From NCBI GenBank assembly GCA_964554795.1, contig CAZKQB010000012.1, forward strand, positions 7,541 to 71,540: 64,000 nt of DNA, written 5' to 3'. A program made the translations under genes and the position numbers. This document shows positions 1 through 8,939 of the stretch, piece after piece. The stretch's first letter is position 1. The number at the start of each line of letters is the position of its first letter. A model generated the notes under the pieces. That model was given only the letters and a program-made list of their open reading frames with translations. It did not search any database and was not told where the DNA came from. The stretch is from SFHK01 sp964554795 (GTDB lineage: Bacteria > Bacillota > Clostridia > Christensenellales > Aristaeellaceae).

Positions 1-2
1 TA

Positions 3-203
3 AAAGCCATCAACGAGGTGTTCAGCCCCACGGCTGCGGAAATCGACTATGCCTACGAGGTGGTGGACGCCATTCGCGCCGCGCAGGCACAGGGAAAGGG
101 CGCAGTCGCATTGCGTGGCAAGATGATCGACGCACCCATCGTCGCCCGCGCGCGGCAGACCATTGAAGCAGCCGAGGCGCTCGGCCTTGACAGGAGGGCA
201 TAA
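3..203 (+). CDS. citE: Citrate lyase beta subunit (C-terminal end only)
   Basis: The reading frame enters from the left edge, and only about 66 C-terminal residues are visible. They match the end of CitE (citryl-ACP lyase, an HpcH/HpaI-type aldolase), with the characteristic SPTAAEIDYA stretch and the closing pattern ALRGKMIDAPIV followed by an ARQTIEAAEA helix. CitE splits citryl-ACP into oxaloacetate and acetyl-ACP inside the cytoplasmic citrate lyase complex. The stop lies 2 bp before citF, and the citF ribosome binding site is inside the citE 3' end, so the two are one transcription unit. citD would be expected upstream, outside the window. Confidence 0.88.
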   Translation, partial: KAINEVFSPTAAEIDYAYEVVDAIRAAQAQGKGAVALRGKMIDAPIVARARQTIEAAEALGLDRRA

Positions 204-205
204 GC

Positions 206-1615
206 ATGGATACAAAGGTCGTTGCTTCTCTTCGGGAAGCAATTTCGCTCTGCGGTCTGAAAAGCGGCATGTCCATTTCCTTCCACCATCATTTGCGCAA
301 CGGCGATTACACGCTGAACCGCGTGATGGACGAAATCGCCGCGCTGGGCATTCGCGACCTGACGCTCAACGCCAGCTCGCTTTTCGACGCGCATGCGCCG
401 CTTATCGACCACATCAAAAACCACGTCGTGCGCAAAATCAATACGGATTACATGTCGGCCGGCCTCGGCCGTGCGATTTCGGAAGGCCTGATGGACGAGC
501 CCGTCGAGTTCCGCACGCATGGCGGACGTCCACGCGACATCGCGCTCGGAATCACGCCGATTGACGTGGCCTTTATCGCCGCGCCCACAGCGGACGCCGC
601 CGGAAACTGTTCCGGAAAATACGGTCCATCCGCCTGCGGCAGCCTGGGCTACGCATTTCCAGACGCAGTGTACGCCCGGAAGGTCGTCGTCATCACCGAC
701 AGCCTCGCACCCTATCCGTTGACGGACGCATCGATTTCCGAAATCTACGTGGATTACGTGGTGCCCGTGGAGGCCATCGGCGACCCGCGCGGCATCGTAT
801 CCGGCACAACGAAGATCACGCGTGACCCCGTAGGTCTGGTCATGGCCGAAACCGCCGCGCGCGTCATTCGCCATTCCGGCCTTCTGAAGGACGGCTTTTC
901 ATTCCAGACCGGCGCGGGCGGCGCAACGCTGGCCGCCGCGAAATTTCTGAAGGACATCATGCTGCGCGAAAAAATATGCGGCTCATTCGCCTCCGGCGGC
1001 ATCACGGGTTATCTGGTGGACATGCTGAACGAGGGCTGCTTCACATCGCTGATGGACGTGCAGTGCTTCGACCTGAAGGCCGTGGAATCCATCCGCACGA
1101 ATCCCGCCCACCATGAAATCTCCGCCATGCAATATGCCAGTCCGGCAGCAAAAAGTGCTGTGGTCGATCATTTGGACGTAGTTCTGCTGGGCGCGACGGA
1201 GATCGACACCGACTTCAATGTGAACGTGCACACCGATTCCACAGGCTGCATCATGGGCGGATCCGGCGGACATTCAGATACCGCCGCAGGCGCTAAGCTT
1301 TCCATGATCATTGCGCCGCTGTTCCGCGCGCGCCTGCCCATCGTCACCAGCCGCGTGCACTGCATTTCAACCCCCGGCAAGGATGTAGACGTGGTCGTCA
1401 CCCAGCGTGGCGTAGCGGTGAACCCCGCAAAGCCCGAACTATCATTGCGCCTGAAGGACGCAGGCTTGCCCATCGTAGACATTCACGAGCTCAAGCAGAT
1501 TGGCGAGCGCATCACCGGTGTACCCGCCGTGCCGCCGGAGGGCGGCCGCACCGTCGCTCGCGTGCTCTCGCGCAACGGCGAGCCGCTGGACATCATCCGG
1601 CAGCTTGCACAATAA
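206..1615 (+). CDS. citF: Citrate lyase alpha subunit (citrate:acetyl-ACP transferase)
   Basis: The 469-residue product is CitF, which swaps acetyl for citryl on the acyl carrier subunit so that CitE can cleave it. Recognisable segments are SFHHHLRNGDYTLN near residue 26, GGRPRDIALG, SACGSLGYAFPDA, the glycine-rich QTGAGGATLAAAKFL and the closing RGVAVNPAKPELS. The ATG at 206 has GGAGG 8-12 bp upstream. The protein begins about 45 residues later than enterobacterial CitF (about 510 aa), close to the first conserved helix, so the N-terminal extension is absent. Next comes a class I fumarase, not citX or citG, which suggests cleavage products flow toward malate and fumarate. Confidence 0.92.
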   Translation: MDTKVVASLREAISLCGLKSGMSISFHHHLRNGDYTLNRVMDEIAALGIRDLTLNASSLFDAHAPLIDHIKNHVVRKINTDYMSAGLGRAISEGLMDEPVEFRTHGGRPRDIALGITPIDVAFIAAPTADAAGNCSGKYGPSACGSLGYAFPDAVYARKVVVITDSLAPYPLTDASISEIYVDYVVPVEAIGDPRGIVSGTTKITRDPVGLVMAETAARVIRHSGLLKDGFSFQTGAGGATLAAAKFLKDIMLREKICGSFASGGITGYLVDMLNEGCFTSLMDVQCFDLKAVESIRTNPAHHEISAMQYASPAAKSAVVDHLDVVLLGATEIDTDFNVNVHTDSTGCIMGGSGGHSDTAAGAKLSMIIAPLFRARLPIVTSRVHCISTPGKDVDVVVTQRGVAVNPAKPELSLRLKDAGLPIVDIHELKQIGERITGVPAVPPEGGRTVARVLSRNGEPLDIIRQLAQ

Positions 1616-1629
1616 AAGGAGGAAGTCCC

Positions 1630-2469
1630 ATGCGAGAAATTCAGGCCTCAGACGTAACGAAAGTCGTGCGCCGTCTGTGCATCGAAGCCAACTGTCATTT
1701 GCCTGCCGACATGCGCGCCCGCCTTGCCCACTGCCGCAACGAGGAGAAGTGGCCGATCGCGCGCGAAATTCTGGATCGCATCATCGAAAACTACGAAATC
1801 GCCGATCAGGACTGCGTGCCCATCTGCCAGGACACCGGCATGGCATGTGTATTTCTGGAGATTGGGCAGGACGTACACGTAAACGGCGACCTTTCCGAGG
1901 CCGTCAACGAGGGCGTGCGTCAGGGCTACGCGGACGGCTATCTGCGCAAATCCGTCGTTGCCGACCCGCTGCGCCGTGTGAATACCGGCGACAACACGCC
2001 CGCCATGATCTACTACGAGTTCGTCTCTGGCGACCGGCTGAAGATCACCGTCGCGCCGAAGGGATTCGGCAGCGAAAACATGAGCCGTATCGCCATGCTG
2101 CGCCCGTCTGACGGCGAGGATGGCGTCAAGGACTTCGTCGTCCGCTGTGCGGAGGAAGCTGGGCCGAATCCCTGCCCGCCCATTGTGATTGGCGTCGGCA
2201 TCGGCGGCACGTTTGACCGCGCAGCACTAATGGCAAAAAAGGCGCTGATGCGTCCTGTGGACATGCGCAACGATGATCCTTACTACGCCGCCATGGAAGC
2301 AGAGCTTCTCGAACGCGTTAACGCGTTAGGCATAGGCCCGCAGGGCTTTGGTGGCAAAACAACCGCGTTGGCCGTGAACATCCTTGCCTGTCCCACCCAT
2401 ATTGCAGGCTTACCCGTTGCCGTGAACATCAACTGCCATGTAACCCGTCATCAGTCGGAGGTACTGTAA
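1630..2469 (+). CDS. Class I fumarate hydratase / L-tartrate dehydratase, alpha subunit
   Basis: The 279-residue protein belongs to the oxygen-sensitive [4Fe-4S] hydro-lyase family (FumA N-terminal half, TtdA type). Cluster cysteines are expected in CQDTGMACVF (about residue 62), in the CPPIVIGVGIGGTFDRA region and in the last 30 residues (CPTHIAGLPVAVNINCH). It should work as a heterodimer with the next gene, adding or removing water between malate and fumarate, or acting on tartrate; the sequence alone does not separate these. AAGGAGG precedes the ATG. Only 14 bp separate it from citF, supporting a citrate to oxaloacetate to malate to fumarate route; that flux is inference. Confidence 0.87.
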   Translation: MREIQASDVTKVVRRLCIEANCHLPADMRARLAHCRNEEKWPIAREILDRIIENYEIADQDCVPICQDTGMACVFLEIGQDVHVNGDLSEAVNEGVRQGYADGYLRKSVVADPLRRVNTGDNTPAMIYYEFVSGDRLKITVAPKGFGSENMSRIAMLRPSDGEDGVKDFVVRCAEEAGPNPCPPIVIGVGIGGTFDRAALMAKKALMRPVDMRNDDPYYAAMEAELLERVNALGIGPQGFGGKTTALAVNILACPTHIAGLPVAVNINCHVTRHQSEVL

Positions 2470-2470
2470 A

Positions 2471-3022
2471 ATGAAGACAATTCATACGCCTCTATCGCGT
2501 GAGGACGCCCGCTCACTCAAATGCGGCGAAAGCTGTCTGATCACCGGTACGATCTACACCGCGCGCGATGCCGCCCACAAGCGGCTGTGCGAGCTGGCCG
2601 CAAGGAGCGAGCCGCTGCCCTTCGACATTGAAGGCGCCATTATCTACTTCGTCGGCCCCACTCCGGCAAAACCTGGGCAGGTCATTGGCTCTGCCGGACC
2701 AACCACCTCCTATCGAATGGACGCGTATTCCCCAGCGTTGATTGCCCTCGGTCAAACCGGCATGATCGGAAAGGGAAAGCGCGGCGAAGCCGTGGTCGAA
2801 GCCATGTGCAAGCACGGCGCAGTCTATCTTGGCGCCATCGGTGGTCTCGGCGCACTACTAGGGAAATGCATAAAGAAGGCGGAGATCATTGCATACCCCG
2901 ACCTCGGCGCAGAAGCCGTACGGAGGCTGGAGGTTAAAAACTTCCCAGTTGTCGTCGTGATCGACAGCGAGGGCAACAGCCTCTACGAAACCGGTCGTCG
3001 CGCATATCTGGAGCAGCTGTAA
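2471..3022 (+). CDS. Class I fumarate hydratase / L-tartrate dehydratase, beta subunit
   Basis: The 183-residue partner of the preceding gene matches the FumA C-terminal half (TtdB type). Diagnostic pieces are the swivelling-domain start LSREDARSLKCGESCLITG, the substrate-loop region GPTTSYRMDAYSPAL, the catalytic-loop MIGKGKRG and the end segment VVVIDSEGNSLY. It starts one base after the alpha subunit stop, with GGAGG inside the alpha coding end, so translation is coupled and a 1:1 complex is likely. The operon ends at the symmetrical terminator at 3234-3269. Confidence 0.87.
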   Translation: MKTIHTPLSREDARSLKCGESCLITGTIYTARDAAHKRLCELAARSEPLPFDIEGAIIYFVGPTPAKPGQVIGSAGPTTSYRMDAYSPALIALGQTGMIGKGKRGEAVVEAMCKHGAVYLGAIGGLGALLGKCIKKAEIIAYPDLGAEAVRRLEVKNFPVVVVIDSEGNSLYETGRRAYLEQL

Positions 3023-3233
3023 TTTCCTTGCGGAATCTCACGCAAACAGGGCCATCGAACGGATTCTTCATTGAATGCACGAAAAGCTCAAGCGTTTCAA
3101 ATCGCGACGCCTGCATGCCGCAGACAACAGGAAATCCGGTGCTGTAGTTTCATAGATAAAGTATGGACTAACGGGACGCACTCAACAGAAATGCGCTTGC
3201 CTGGCGAGCTATGCATATGCCTCACACACCAAC

Positions 3234-3269
3234 AAAACGTCTCTGCCCGTATCGGGGCAGAGACGTTTT
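3234..3269. terminator. Bidirectional rho-independent terminator
   Basis: A perfect 15-bp stem has arms AAAACGTCTCTGCCC and GGGCAGAGACGTTTT around a 6-nt loop. Each outer end supplies a T tract on one strand. It lies between the convergent fumarase operon and HAD gene and can serve both. The preceding stretch 3023-3233 shows nothing else. Confidence 0.9.
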
Positions 3270-3287
3270 GCGGATTTGCATCAGGAT

Positions 3288-3968
3288 TTATTCCTCTCCC
3301 GGAAACAGCGCTTCTGCCGCTTCGTCGAAGGTATTTACGAACAGGTCGCAGCATTCAAGAATGCGTGCCATCTCGTCGGGCTTGCTGGCATTCACCTTCT
3401 CGAAAATACCCAGAACCTTCATACCCGCAGCCCGGGCTCCCTTCATTGAGTAGGATGCGTCCTCAAACATTGCGCACGCCTGCGGCTTCTCGCCAAGGCG
3501 CTCGGCGAGCTTCTCGAAGTATCTGGGATCGCCCTTACCCATTCCCATTTCCGCCCCATCGGTCACGAAATCGAAATACGGCAGAAAGCCATGTCTATCC
3601 AGCGCTTCGAGGGCCGTATCGCGATGCGTCGCCGTAGCTACGCACGTCTTTATGCCGTGCTTTTTCAGAAGCCGCAGAAAGCGCTCTGCGCCCGGCTTCG
3701 GCTGAATGACCGTCTGATACAGTCCCCGGAGCGCCTCATGGTATTCCTTTATCACGGATTCAAGCGTGTTAGGCGCGCCATGATCCGCCACAAACCGCTT
3801 CGCGAAAGCGAAGCTGGACATCGTATCAATCTCGTCCTTCAAATCCTCCGGAACCGGGAGCGATCGTCTCTCCAGAAAGTGCCTGTTCTCGCTGCGCCAG
3901 TAGCCCATGGAGTCAAGCAGTGTACCATCCATATCGAACGCAATCGCGCGGATGCCTTTCATATCCAT
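3288..3968 (-). CDS. HAD-superfamily phosphatase (beta-phosphoglucomutase-like)
   Basis: This 226-residue cytoplasmic HAD hydrolase has motif I FDMDGTLLDS with both catalytic aspartates (about residues 12-14), a helical cap at about 20-85, motif II around CVATATHRD, motif III lysine in GMGKGDPRYFEK and motif IV MFEDASYSMKGARAAGM. The substrate is not predictable; relatives act on sugar phosphates or small phosphoesters. It starts 14 bp after the MATE gene stop with a GCGGGA ribosome binding site, so the two are probably co-transcribed. A second in-frame ATG two codons later is an alternative start. Confidence 0.85.
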   Translation of the reverse strand: MDMKGIRAIAFDMDGTLLDSMGYWRSENRHFLERRSLPVPEDLKDEIDTMSSFAFAKRFVADHGAPNTLESVIKEYHEALRGLYQTVIQPKPGAERFLRLLKKHGIKTCVATATHRDTALEALDRHGFLPYFDFVTDGAEMGMGKGDPRYFEKLAERLGEKPQACAMFEDASYSMKGARAAGMKVLGIFEKVNASKPDEMARILECCDLFVNTFDEAAEALFPGEE

Positions 3969-3982
3969 TCGTCTTCCCGCCT

Positions 3983-5488
3983 TTACACCTTAATCGAATG
4001 CCACTGACCACCGTTGAACCGCTTCATAACCAACCCCATGCGCAGCGCCATATCCACCAAACTCGCCGCCCACGCGCCCAGCAGTGCCCATTCCGGCGCT
4101 TCATAGGCCAGCCAGTATGTCAGCGTAGCTGCCGCTCCTGCAAACGCCGCCTCAGCATATACGGGGGTGAAGAATTGTGTAATCAGCTTGATGGCGCTGA
4201 ACGCCAGCACCGGCCGGATAATGGCAACGCAGATCAGCATTACGCGCGCCACATACTTCGTATCGCCCGCACCTCGCAGCGCGCCGGACGTAATGACTGA
4301 AAGCATCTGCAGCGGCTGGAACAGCGCCACAATCAGCATTACATTGGCAGAAAGGCGCTCCACCGTGGGATCGTCGGTAAACAATCCTACCAGCGGATAT
4401 CTGAACACTACAATGACCGACGCCAGCAGCACCGCGCCTACAACGGCGATGCGCTGGGCTATCTTGCCATACAGGTGACTCAGGTCCGGACGTTCCTTGC
4501 CCAGCATTTGCCCGACCAACGACGTGCTGGCCACGCCGATACCGTCGGCGAACGTGAAGGAAAGATTCAAAAACTGCATGCACACGACGTGCGACGCATA
4601 CGCCTGCGTGCCCAGATCGGCAACCAGACGCGCATACAGGAAAAAGCCGATGCGCAGTGCAATCTGCTCCAGCATAGAGTTACCGCCGACCTTCACCACG
4701 GCGCGCGCAGCAGGCATGCTGAAGCGCCAGTCATCCTTCACCGACAGATGCAGGAAGCCCTCGTCGCCGTCATGTCTGCGCACCAGCGATATAAATGCCA
4801 GCACCGAGCCCACACACAGGCCAATCGCCGTGGCAATCGCAGCGCCCTTTACCTCCAGCCGCGGGAAAATCCAGATGCCGTTGATCAGCAGCCAGTTCAA
4901 AAACACATTTACCACGTTGCTCGTCACGTTCACATACAGCGTGATGCGCGTATTTCCAATGCCGCGCTGCGCTGCGCACATCGCCATGGACAGCGCATTA
5001 AACGGCAGAACAGCCGTGATAATGCGGAAGTAGATTTCCGCATCGTCAATTGTGTCGGCCTTTGCACCGGCCAGGCGCATCAGCGGACGCGCAATCAACT
5101 GACCAATCACCGTCATCACAAGGCTCATCAGGAAGATGATGATCAGGGACGTGCGCAGCGTGCGGTTTGCATCCGCGCGGTTACCCTGCCCTTTGCGCCG
5201 GGCAACGACGGCCGTAATGCCGGTATTCATGGCAAAGAACATGCACAGAATCAGCATGCGCGGCTGCCCCACCAGACCAACGGCAGCAATGGCCTCGGTG
5301 CCGATTCCACCCACCATCATCGTGTCAATGGAGCCCATCAGCGAGATCAGCACCATTTCACACACGCTGGGCAGCGCGATGCGCAGAAGATTCATGTAGG
5401 CATCCTTCGTAGAAGGAACCTCTCCCCTCGCGCCGTTTTTGGGAAGCAGCGCCTGAGCGCTAAACAGACGGTTCAGTAAACGCGGCAT
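3983..5488 (-). CDS. MATE-family multidrug/cation antiporter
   Basis: The 501-residue integral membrane protein has the twelve-helix MATE layout in two halves. Family hallmarks include LPSVCEMVLISLMGSIDTMMVG in the first helix (residues about 39-60), GLVGQPRMLILCMFFAMNTG, and LRGAGDTKYVARV in the second half. MATE proteins export drugs or metabolites using Na+ or H+ gradients; the substrate here is unknown. The N-terminal 35 residues before helix 1 are hydrophilic. AAAGGAG lies just upstream of the ATG, and a promoter-like pair is at 5520-5550. Confidence 0.92.
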   Translation of the reverse strand: MPRLLNRLFSAQALLPKNGARGEVPSTKDAYMNLLRIALPSVCEMVLISLMGSIDTMMVGGIGTEAIAAVGLVGQPRMLILCMFFAMNTGITAVVARRKGQGNRADANRTLRTSLIIIFLMSLVMTVIGQLIARPLMRLAGAKADTIDDAEIYFRIITAVLPFNALSMAMCAAQRGIGNTRITLYVNVTSNVVNVFLNWLLINGIWIFPRLEVKGAAIATAIGLCVGSVLAFISLVRRHDGDEGFLHLSVKDDWRFSMPAARAVVKVGGNSMLEQIALRIGFFLYARLVADLGTQAYASHVVCMQFLNLSFTFADGIGVASTSLVGQMLGKERPDLSHLYGKIAQRIAVVGAVLLASVIVVFRYPLVGLFTDDPTVERLSANVMLIVALFQPLQMLSVITSGALRGAGDTKYVARVMLICVAIIRPVLAFSAIKLITQFFTPVYAEAAFAGAAATLTYWLAYEAPEWALLGAWAASLVDMALRMGLVMKRFNGGQWHSIKV

Positions 5489-5519
5489 TTCGCATTCTCC
5501 TTTGGTACATTGTTCTTTC

Positions 5520-5550
5520 AGTATACCGTCTCTCGTATATTTATGAGCAA
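5520..5550 (-). promoter_or_regulatory. Candidate sigma-A promoter of the MATE-HAD operon
   Basis: On the minus strand TTGCTC and TATACT are separated by 19 bp, slightly longer than ideal. The -10 box lies 31 bp upstream of the MATE start codon. Confidence 0.5.
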
Positions 5551-5635
5551 GCGTTTCTGTTGAATATGGATAGATTTCATGTTAACACGCATCGTCCGAG
5601 GACTCCGTCGGCAGCATATCTACCGCGCAGAACTC

Positions 5636-6844
5636 TCATATCGCGCTTCCATTCCGAAGCCGCGCAAGTGCAAATTCCACCGCTTCCGCAGAGCTCGCCG
5701 CTCCCTGCGCAAAGTCTGGGCGGCCGCCGCCCTTGCCGCCAAATGCCTTCACCGCTTCGCTCAGAAGCTTGCCCACGTGCAGCGTCACGTTTTCGGAACG
5801 GGCAAACAGCAGAAGGTAGCCGTTCTCCACCCGGGCAGCCAGAAGCGCCACCGTATCCGGCGTCTCGATCAGCGCCGACGCAACGTCACGCAGTGCATCT
5901 GATGACAGGCTATCGTAGACGTGCGTTACCACGCGCAACTCGCCCACGGCCTCTGCGCCGCAGCGCAGCGCATCCAACCCATCCAGCGCCCGCTCGCGAC
6001 GTTCGCGGTTCAGGTGATACTCCGCCTCCTTCGCACGCATGTTCAGCGTTTCCACCTTCTCCGGAAGGTTTTCCCAACCCGTGGACAGTATACCCGCTGC
6101 CTCCGTAGCTGCATCGTACATTCTTCGGAGATAAAGAAACGCGCGCATGCCGCACACAAACGTCAGCCGCAGCTTTCCCCGGCTTGGGCGCGCATCGACA
6201 ATCTTCACAAGGCCGATCTGCCCGGCACTCGACGGATGCGTACCGCCGCAGGCGCAGAATTCGTCGTCGCCAATCTGAACCACGCGCACGTGCTCCTTCA
6301 CCGTCGGCGGCTTGCGCAGCGGAAGCGCGTTAATCTCCTTCGCATCCGGAAACCAGCAGCGAATGGGAACATCTGCCTGAATGTGACGGTTCACGTCATC
6401 CTCGAGCATGCACAGCTCCTCTGCCGTCAGGCGCATGCGCCCATCCGGCAGCTCTACATCGATCGACGAATCATCCTTGCCTAAATGCAGGCCAATCGTG
6501 TGTCCGGAAAAATATCTCCAGCAGGCTCCAGCCAGAATGTGCTCTCCGGCATGCTGCTGCATATGGTCGAAGCGGCGCGCCCAGTCGATGTGCCCCCGCA
6601 CCCTGTCTCCGACGGCCAGAGGCGCATCCACCACGTGCCATACCTCGCCGTCCTCATCCACATATACGTCCGCTACGTTCGCGTCTCCCAACGTACCCGT
6701 ATCGTAGGGCTGCCCGCCGCTGGTGGGATAAAATGCGCTGCGATCCAGCCGCACGCACCATGCCGCATTCTCCGGCTCGCACACCAGCACCTCCGCGTCA
6801 AATTCCGTCAGATAAGCATTATCGTAATACAGTCTCTCCGTCAT
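5636..6844 (-). CDS. Alanyl-tRNA editing protein (AlaX-L type with DHHA1 domain)
   Basis: The 402-residue free-standing homologue of the AlaRS editing half hydrolyses mischarged Ser- or Gly-tRNA(Ala). An AlaRS-like beta barrel occupies about residues 1-90, with SAFYPTSGGQP. The zinc site follows: HxxxH at H98 and H102, plus the later CACGGTHPSSAGQIG. A C-terminal DHHA1-like domain ends with GGKGGGRPDFAQG. The longer frame opens at 6871, but that ATG sits at the predicted transcription start. The ATG at 6844 follows GGTGGAGAG and begins with the family-typical MTERLYY, so 6844 is chosen. Confidence 0.88.
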   Translation of the reverse strand: MTERLYYDNAYLTEFDAEVLVCEPENAAWCVRLDRSAFYPTSGGQPYDTGTLGDANVADVYVDEDGEVWHVVDAPLAVGDRVRGHIDWARRFDHMQQHAGEHILAGACWRYFSGHTIGLHLGKDDSSIDVELPDGRMRLTAEELCMLEDDVNRHIQADVPIRCWFPDAKEINALPLRKPPTVKEHVRVVQIGDDEFCACGGTHPSSAGQIGLVKIVDARPSRGKLRLTFVCGMRAFLYLRRMYDAATEAAGILSTGWENLPEKVETLNMRAKEAEYHLNRERRERALDGLDALRCGAEAVGELRVVTHVYDSLSSDALRDVASALIETPDTVALLAARVENGYLLLFARSENVTLHVGKLLSEAVKAFGGKGGGRPDFAQGAASSAEAVEFALARLRNGSAI

Positions 6845-6873
6845 GCTTCTCTCCACCCTCGGTGTTTTCATCT

Positions 6874-6902
6874 ACTATACCCTCTCCGGCATTGATTTTC
6901 AA
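6874..6902 (-). promoter_or_regulatory. Sigma-A promoter of the alanyl-tRNA editing gene
   Basis: TTGAAA and TATAGT are separated by exactly 17 bp on the minus strand. The predicted start of transcription falls on the first in-frame ATG, supporting the downstream start codon at 6844. The rest of the 6845-7212 interval holds only this promoter and that of the fucosidase gene. Confidence 0.65.
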
Positions 6903-7147
6903 GTCCATCCGGTCGTTTTTTCTCTTTGTAAACATTCGTAATTTTCCTTCTTTGACATGAATCAAACGTCGCTCACTGCTGCTCCGGCGAAATATCGTCA
7001 AACGAATATCCTGCAAAGACCATTCCGATTGAAAACCCTTTCCGTGCGCAGATTTTCGGAAGCCTCATCAAAAAAAGAGGACGCACGCCTCTGTTGCTTG
7101 CCTATCAGCATATTCTTCCGCAAACCGCATTCACTGGAAGATCGCCC

Positions 7148-7176
7148 TTGCTTTCCCGAAATGAGCATGCTATAAT
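7148..7176 (+). promoter_or_regulatory. Sigma-A promoter of the fucosidase gene
   Basis: TTGCTT, a 17-bp spacer and TATAAT, with a TGC extension before the -10 box. The leader to the start codon is about 30 nt and contains GGAGGA. Confidence 0.75.
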
Positions 7177-7212
7177 GGTGGCAGATTTCGCAGCAAAACG
7201 GAGGACGACTTT

Positions 7213-8508
7213 ATGAAGTATGAAAATAACTGGGAATCCCTGAATTCCCGCCCGGTTCCGCAGTGGTTTGCCGATGCAAAGTTTGGAATTTTCATTCACT
7301 GGGGCATCTATTCCGTTCCGGCATTCACCAAGCGCGGCGCCTATGCAGAATGGTATCGTCATCAGATTGCAGACGAAACGGATCGGGTGTACGACGTAAC
7401 CAAGCCGTTCCACGATCGGGTTTATGGCGCGAACACCCGCTATGAAGACCTGGCTCATGCCTTCAAGGCCGAGCTGTTCGATGCAGATCATTGGGCAGAT
7501 ATAATTGCCCGCTCCGGTGCCAAATATATGAACCTGGTCACCAAGCACCACGATGGCTACTGCCTTTACAAGACCGATTACGCATGGAACTGGAACAGCA
7601 TGGACGTGGGCCCGCATCGAGATTTTTGCGCCGAGCTGAAGGCGGCAATGGAGCCCCGGGGCGTGAAGTTTGGTATATATCACTCGGTATATGAGTGGGC
7701 GCATCCGCTGTATCTGGAAAACCCGGAGCGCTATGCTCTTGAGCACTTGATTCCCATGCTCAAGGAGTTAGTCGTGAAATACGAGCCCTGGACGCTGTTT
7801 ACCGATGGCGAATGGGAATATCCCAGCAGTGTCTGGCATTCCACGGACTTCCTAACCTGGCTGTATAACGAATCCCCGGTGAAGGACACCATCGTGCCCA
7901 ACGACCGCTGGGGTAAAGAAACCCGCGGGCGGTTCGGCGGTAATTTCACCACGGAATACGGCCGGGTGCAGGGCGATGAAACTCTGGACGGACGTCTGGA
8001 TCGCCCCTTTGAGGAATGCCGCGGCATCGGCAGATCCTTCGGTTTTAACCGCATGGAAACCTGCGACGATTATCTCCCTGCCCGGAAGCTTCTGATTCTT
8101 CTGTGCTCGCTTGTGTCCAAGGGCGGTAACCTGCTGCTGAATATCGGTCCCGCCGCCGATGGCACAATTCCCGCAATTATGGAAGAGAGACTTCTGCAGA
8201 TTGGTCGCTGGCTGGATCTGAACGGTGAAGCGATTTATGCCACGCGTCCTTTCGCTCAAGCATCCAAATCCGGACTGTATTACACCCAGACGGACAAAGC
8301 GATTTACGCCATTTCTGAAAACTATCCTTGGGGCGAGCTGGAGCTGAACGAGGTACCGTGGCATGACGGCCTCCACGCTCAGCTGATCGGTAGCGATGCG
8401 CCCATCGAGGCGTCTCAGAAGGATGGCCACGTTGTGCTTCATATTCCGCCCATGAACCCGGATACCATCGCAGCTCATGAGCTTTATGCCTTCAAAATCG
8501 AGAAGTAA
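7213..8508 (+). CDS. GH29-family alpha-L-fucosidase
   Basis: The 431-residue protein releases terminal alpha-L-fucose from glycans. The GH29 start is clear (WFADAKFGIFIHWGIYSVPA, residues 18-37), followed by YMNLVTKHHDGYCLY and the expected nucleophile aspartate in LFTDGEWEYPS (about residue 198). GGNLLLNIGPAADGTIP marks the barrel end, and a short beta domain follows. No signal peptide is visible, so it probably acts in the cytoplasm on imported oligosaccharides. It is a single-gene unit with its own promoter; no fucose-catabolism gene is adjacent. Confidence 0.93.
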   Translation: MKYENNWESLNSRPVPQWFADAKFGIFIHWGIYSVPAFTKRGAYAEWYRHQIADETDRVYDVTKPFHDRVYGANTRYEDLAHAFKAELFDADHWADIIARSGAKYMNLVTKHHDGYCLYKTDYAWNWNSMDVGPHRDFCAELKAAMEPRGVKFGIYHSVYEWAHPLYLENPERYALEHLIPMLKELVVKYEPWTLFTDGEWEYPSSVWHSTDFLTWLYNESPVKDTIVPNDRWGKETRGRFGGNFTTEYGRVQGDETLDGRLDRPFEECRGIGRSFGFNRMETCDDYLPARKLLILLCSLVSKGGNLLLNIGPAADGTIPAIMEERLLQIGRWLDLNGEAIYATRPFAQASKSGLYYTQTDKAIYAISENYPWGELELNEVPWHDGLHAQLIGSDAPIEASQKDGHVVLHIPPMNPDTIAAHELYAFKIEK

Positions 8509-8542
8509 TCGATTTGAGCACAAGCAAGGCACGAAATCGACC

Positions 8543-8575
8543 TCAGGGGGGATGTATGACCATGCATCCCCCTGA
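8543..8575. other. Near-perfect 15-bp inverted repeat
   Basis: Arms TCAGGGGG plus ATGTATG (one bulged G) and CATGCATCCCCCTGA enclose AC. One G-U pair occurs in RNA. It lies 35 bp after the fucosidase stop and has no T tract, so it is either a transcript-end hairpin or a protein site. Nothing else is seen in 8576-8717. Confidence 0.55.
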
Positions 8576-8717
8576 TACTTGGTACAGCTTGCGGCGGTGT
8601 CGGTATTGCTGTCGACAATTGCCCCGCATCAATCCTTTAGATTCGCTTCCTCCAGGCTTTTTCAAGCCGCGAAATTTCGTCAAAAAAATTCCTGTGTTAA
8701 TATTTGTCGAATGCTCT

Positions 8718-8746
8718 TGCAAAATCGACGTCCGTGTGGTATTATA
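8718..8746 (+). promoter_or_regulatory. Promoter of tRNA-Thr
   Basis: TTGCAA, a 17-bp spacer and TATTAT (overlapping TATAAA), 21 bp upstream of the mature tRNA 5' end. Confidence 0.65.
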
Positions 8747-8767
8747 AATCTCGCGTTCGAGAAACGC

Positions 8768-8840
<73 letters not shown>

Positions 8841-8846
8841 TGAGAG

Positions 8847-8870
8847 AACCGCCAGAAATGGCGGTTTTTC
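8847..8870 (+). terminator. Rho-independent terminator of tRNA-Thr
   Basis: Arms AACCGCCA and TGGCGGTT close a GAAA tetraloop and are followed by a T-rich run. It starts 7 bp after the tRNA. Confidence 0.9.
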
Positions 8871-8939
8871 TTACGTTTTGGGGCCAATTTGCAAGATTTA
8901 GATGTCGATCCTGCATTTCTTGTTGACCTCGGATTTTTT

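Noticed and set aside
3071..3637. Plus-strand ORF between fumarase and HAD genes
   Set aside because: It runs through a bidirectional terminator and into the HAD gene in antisense; no coding signs.
4475..5479. 334-codon plus-strand frame inside the MATE gene
   Set aside because: Antisense of membrane-helix codons gives a hydrophilic His/Gln-rich product with no motifs.
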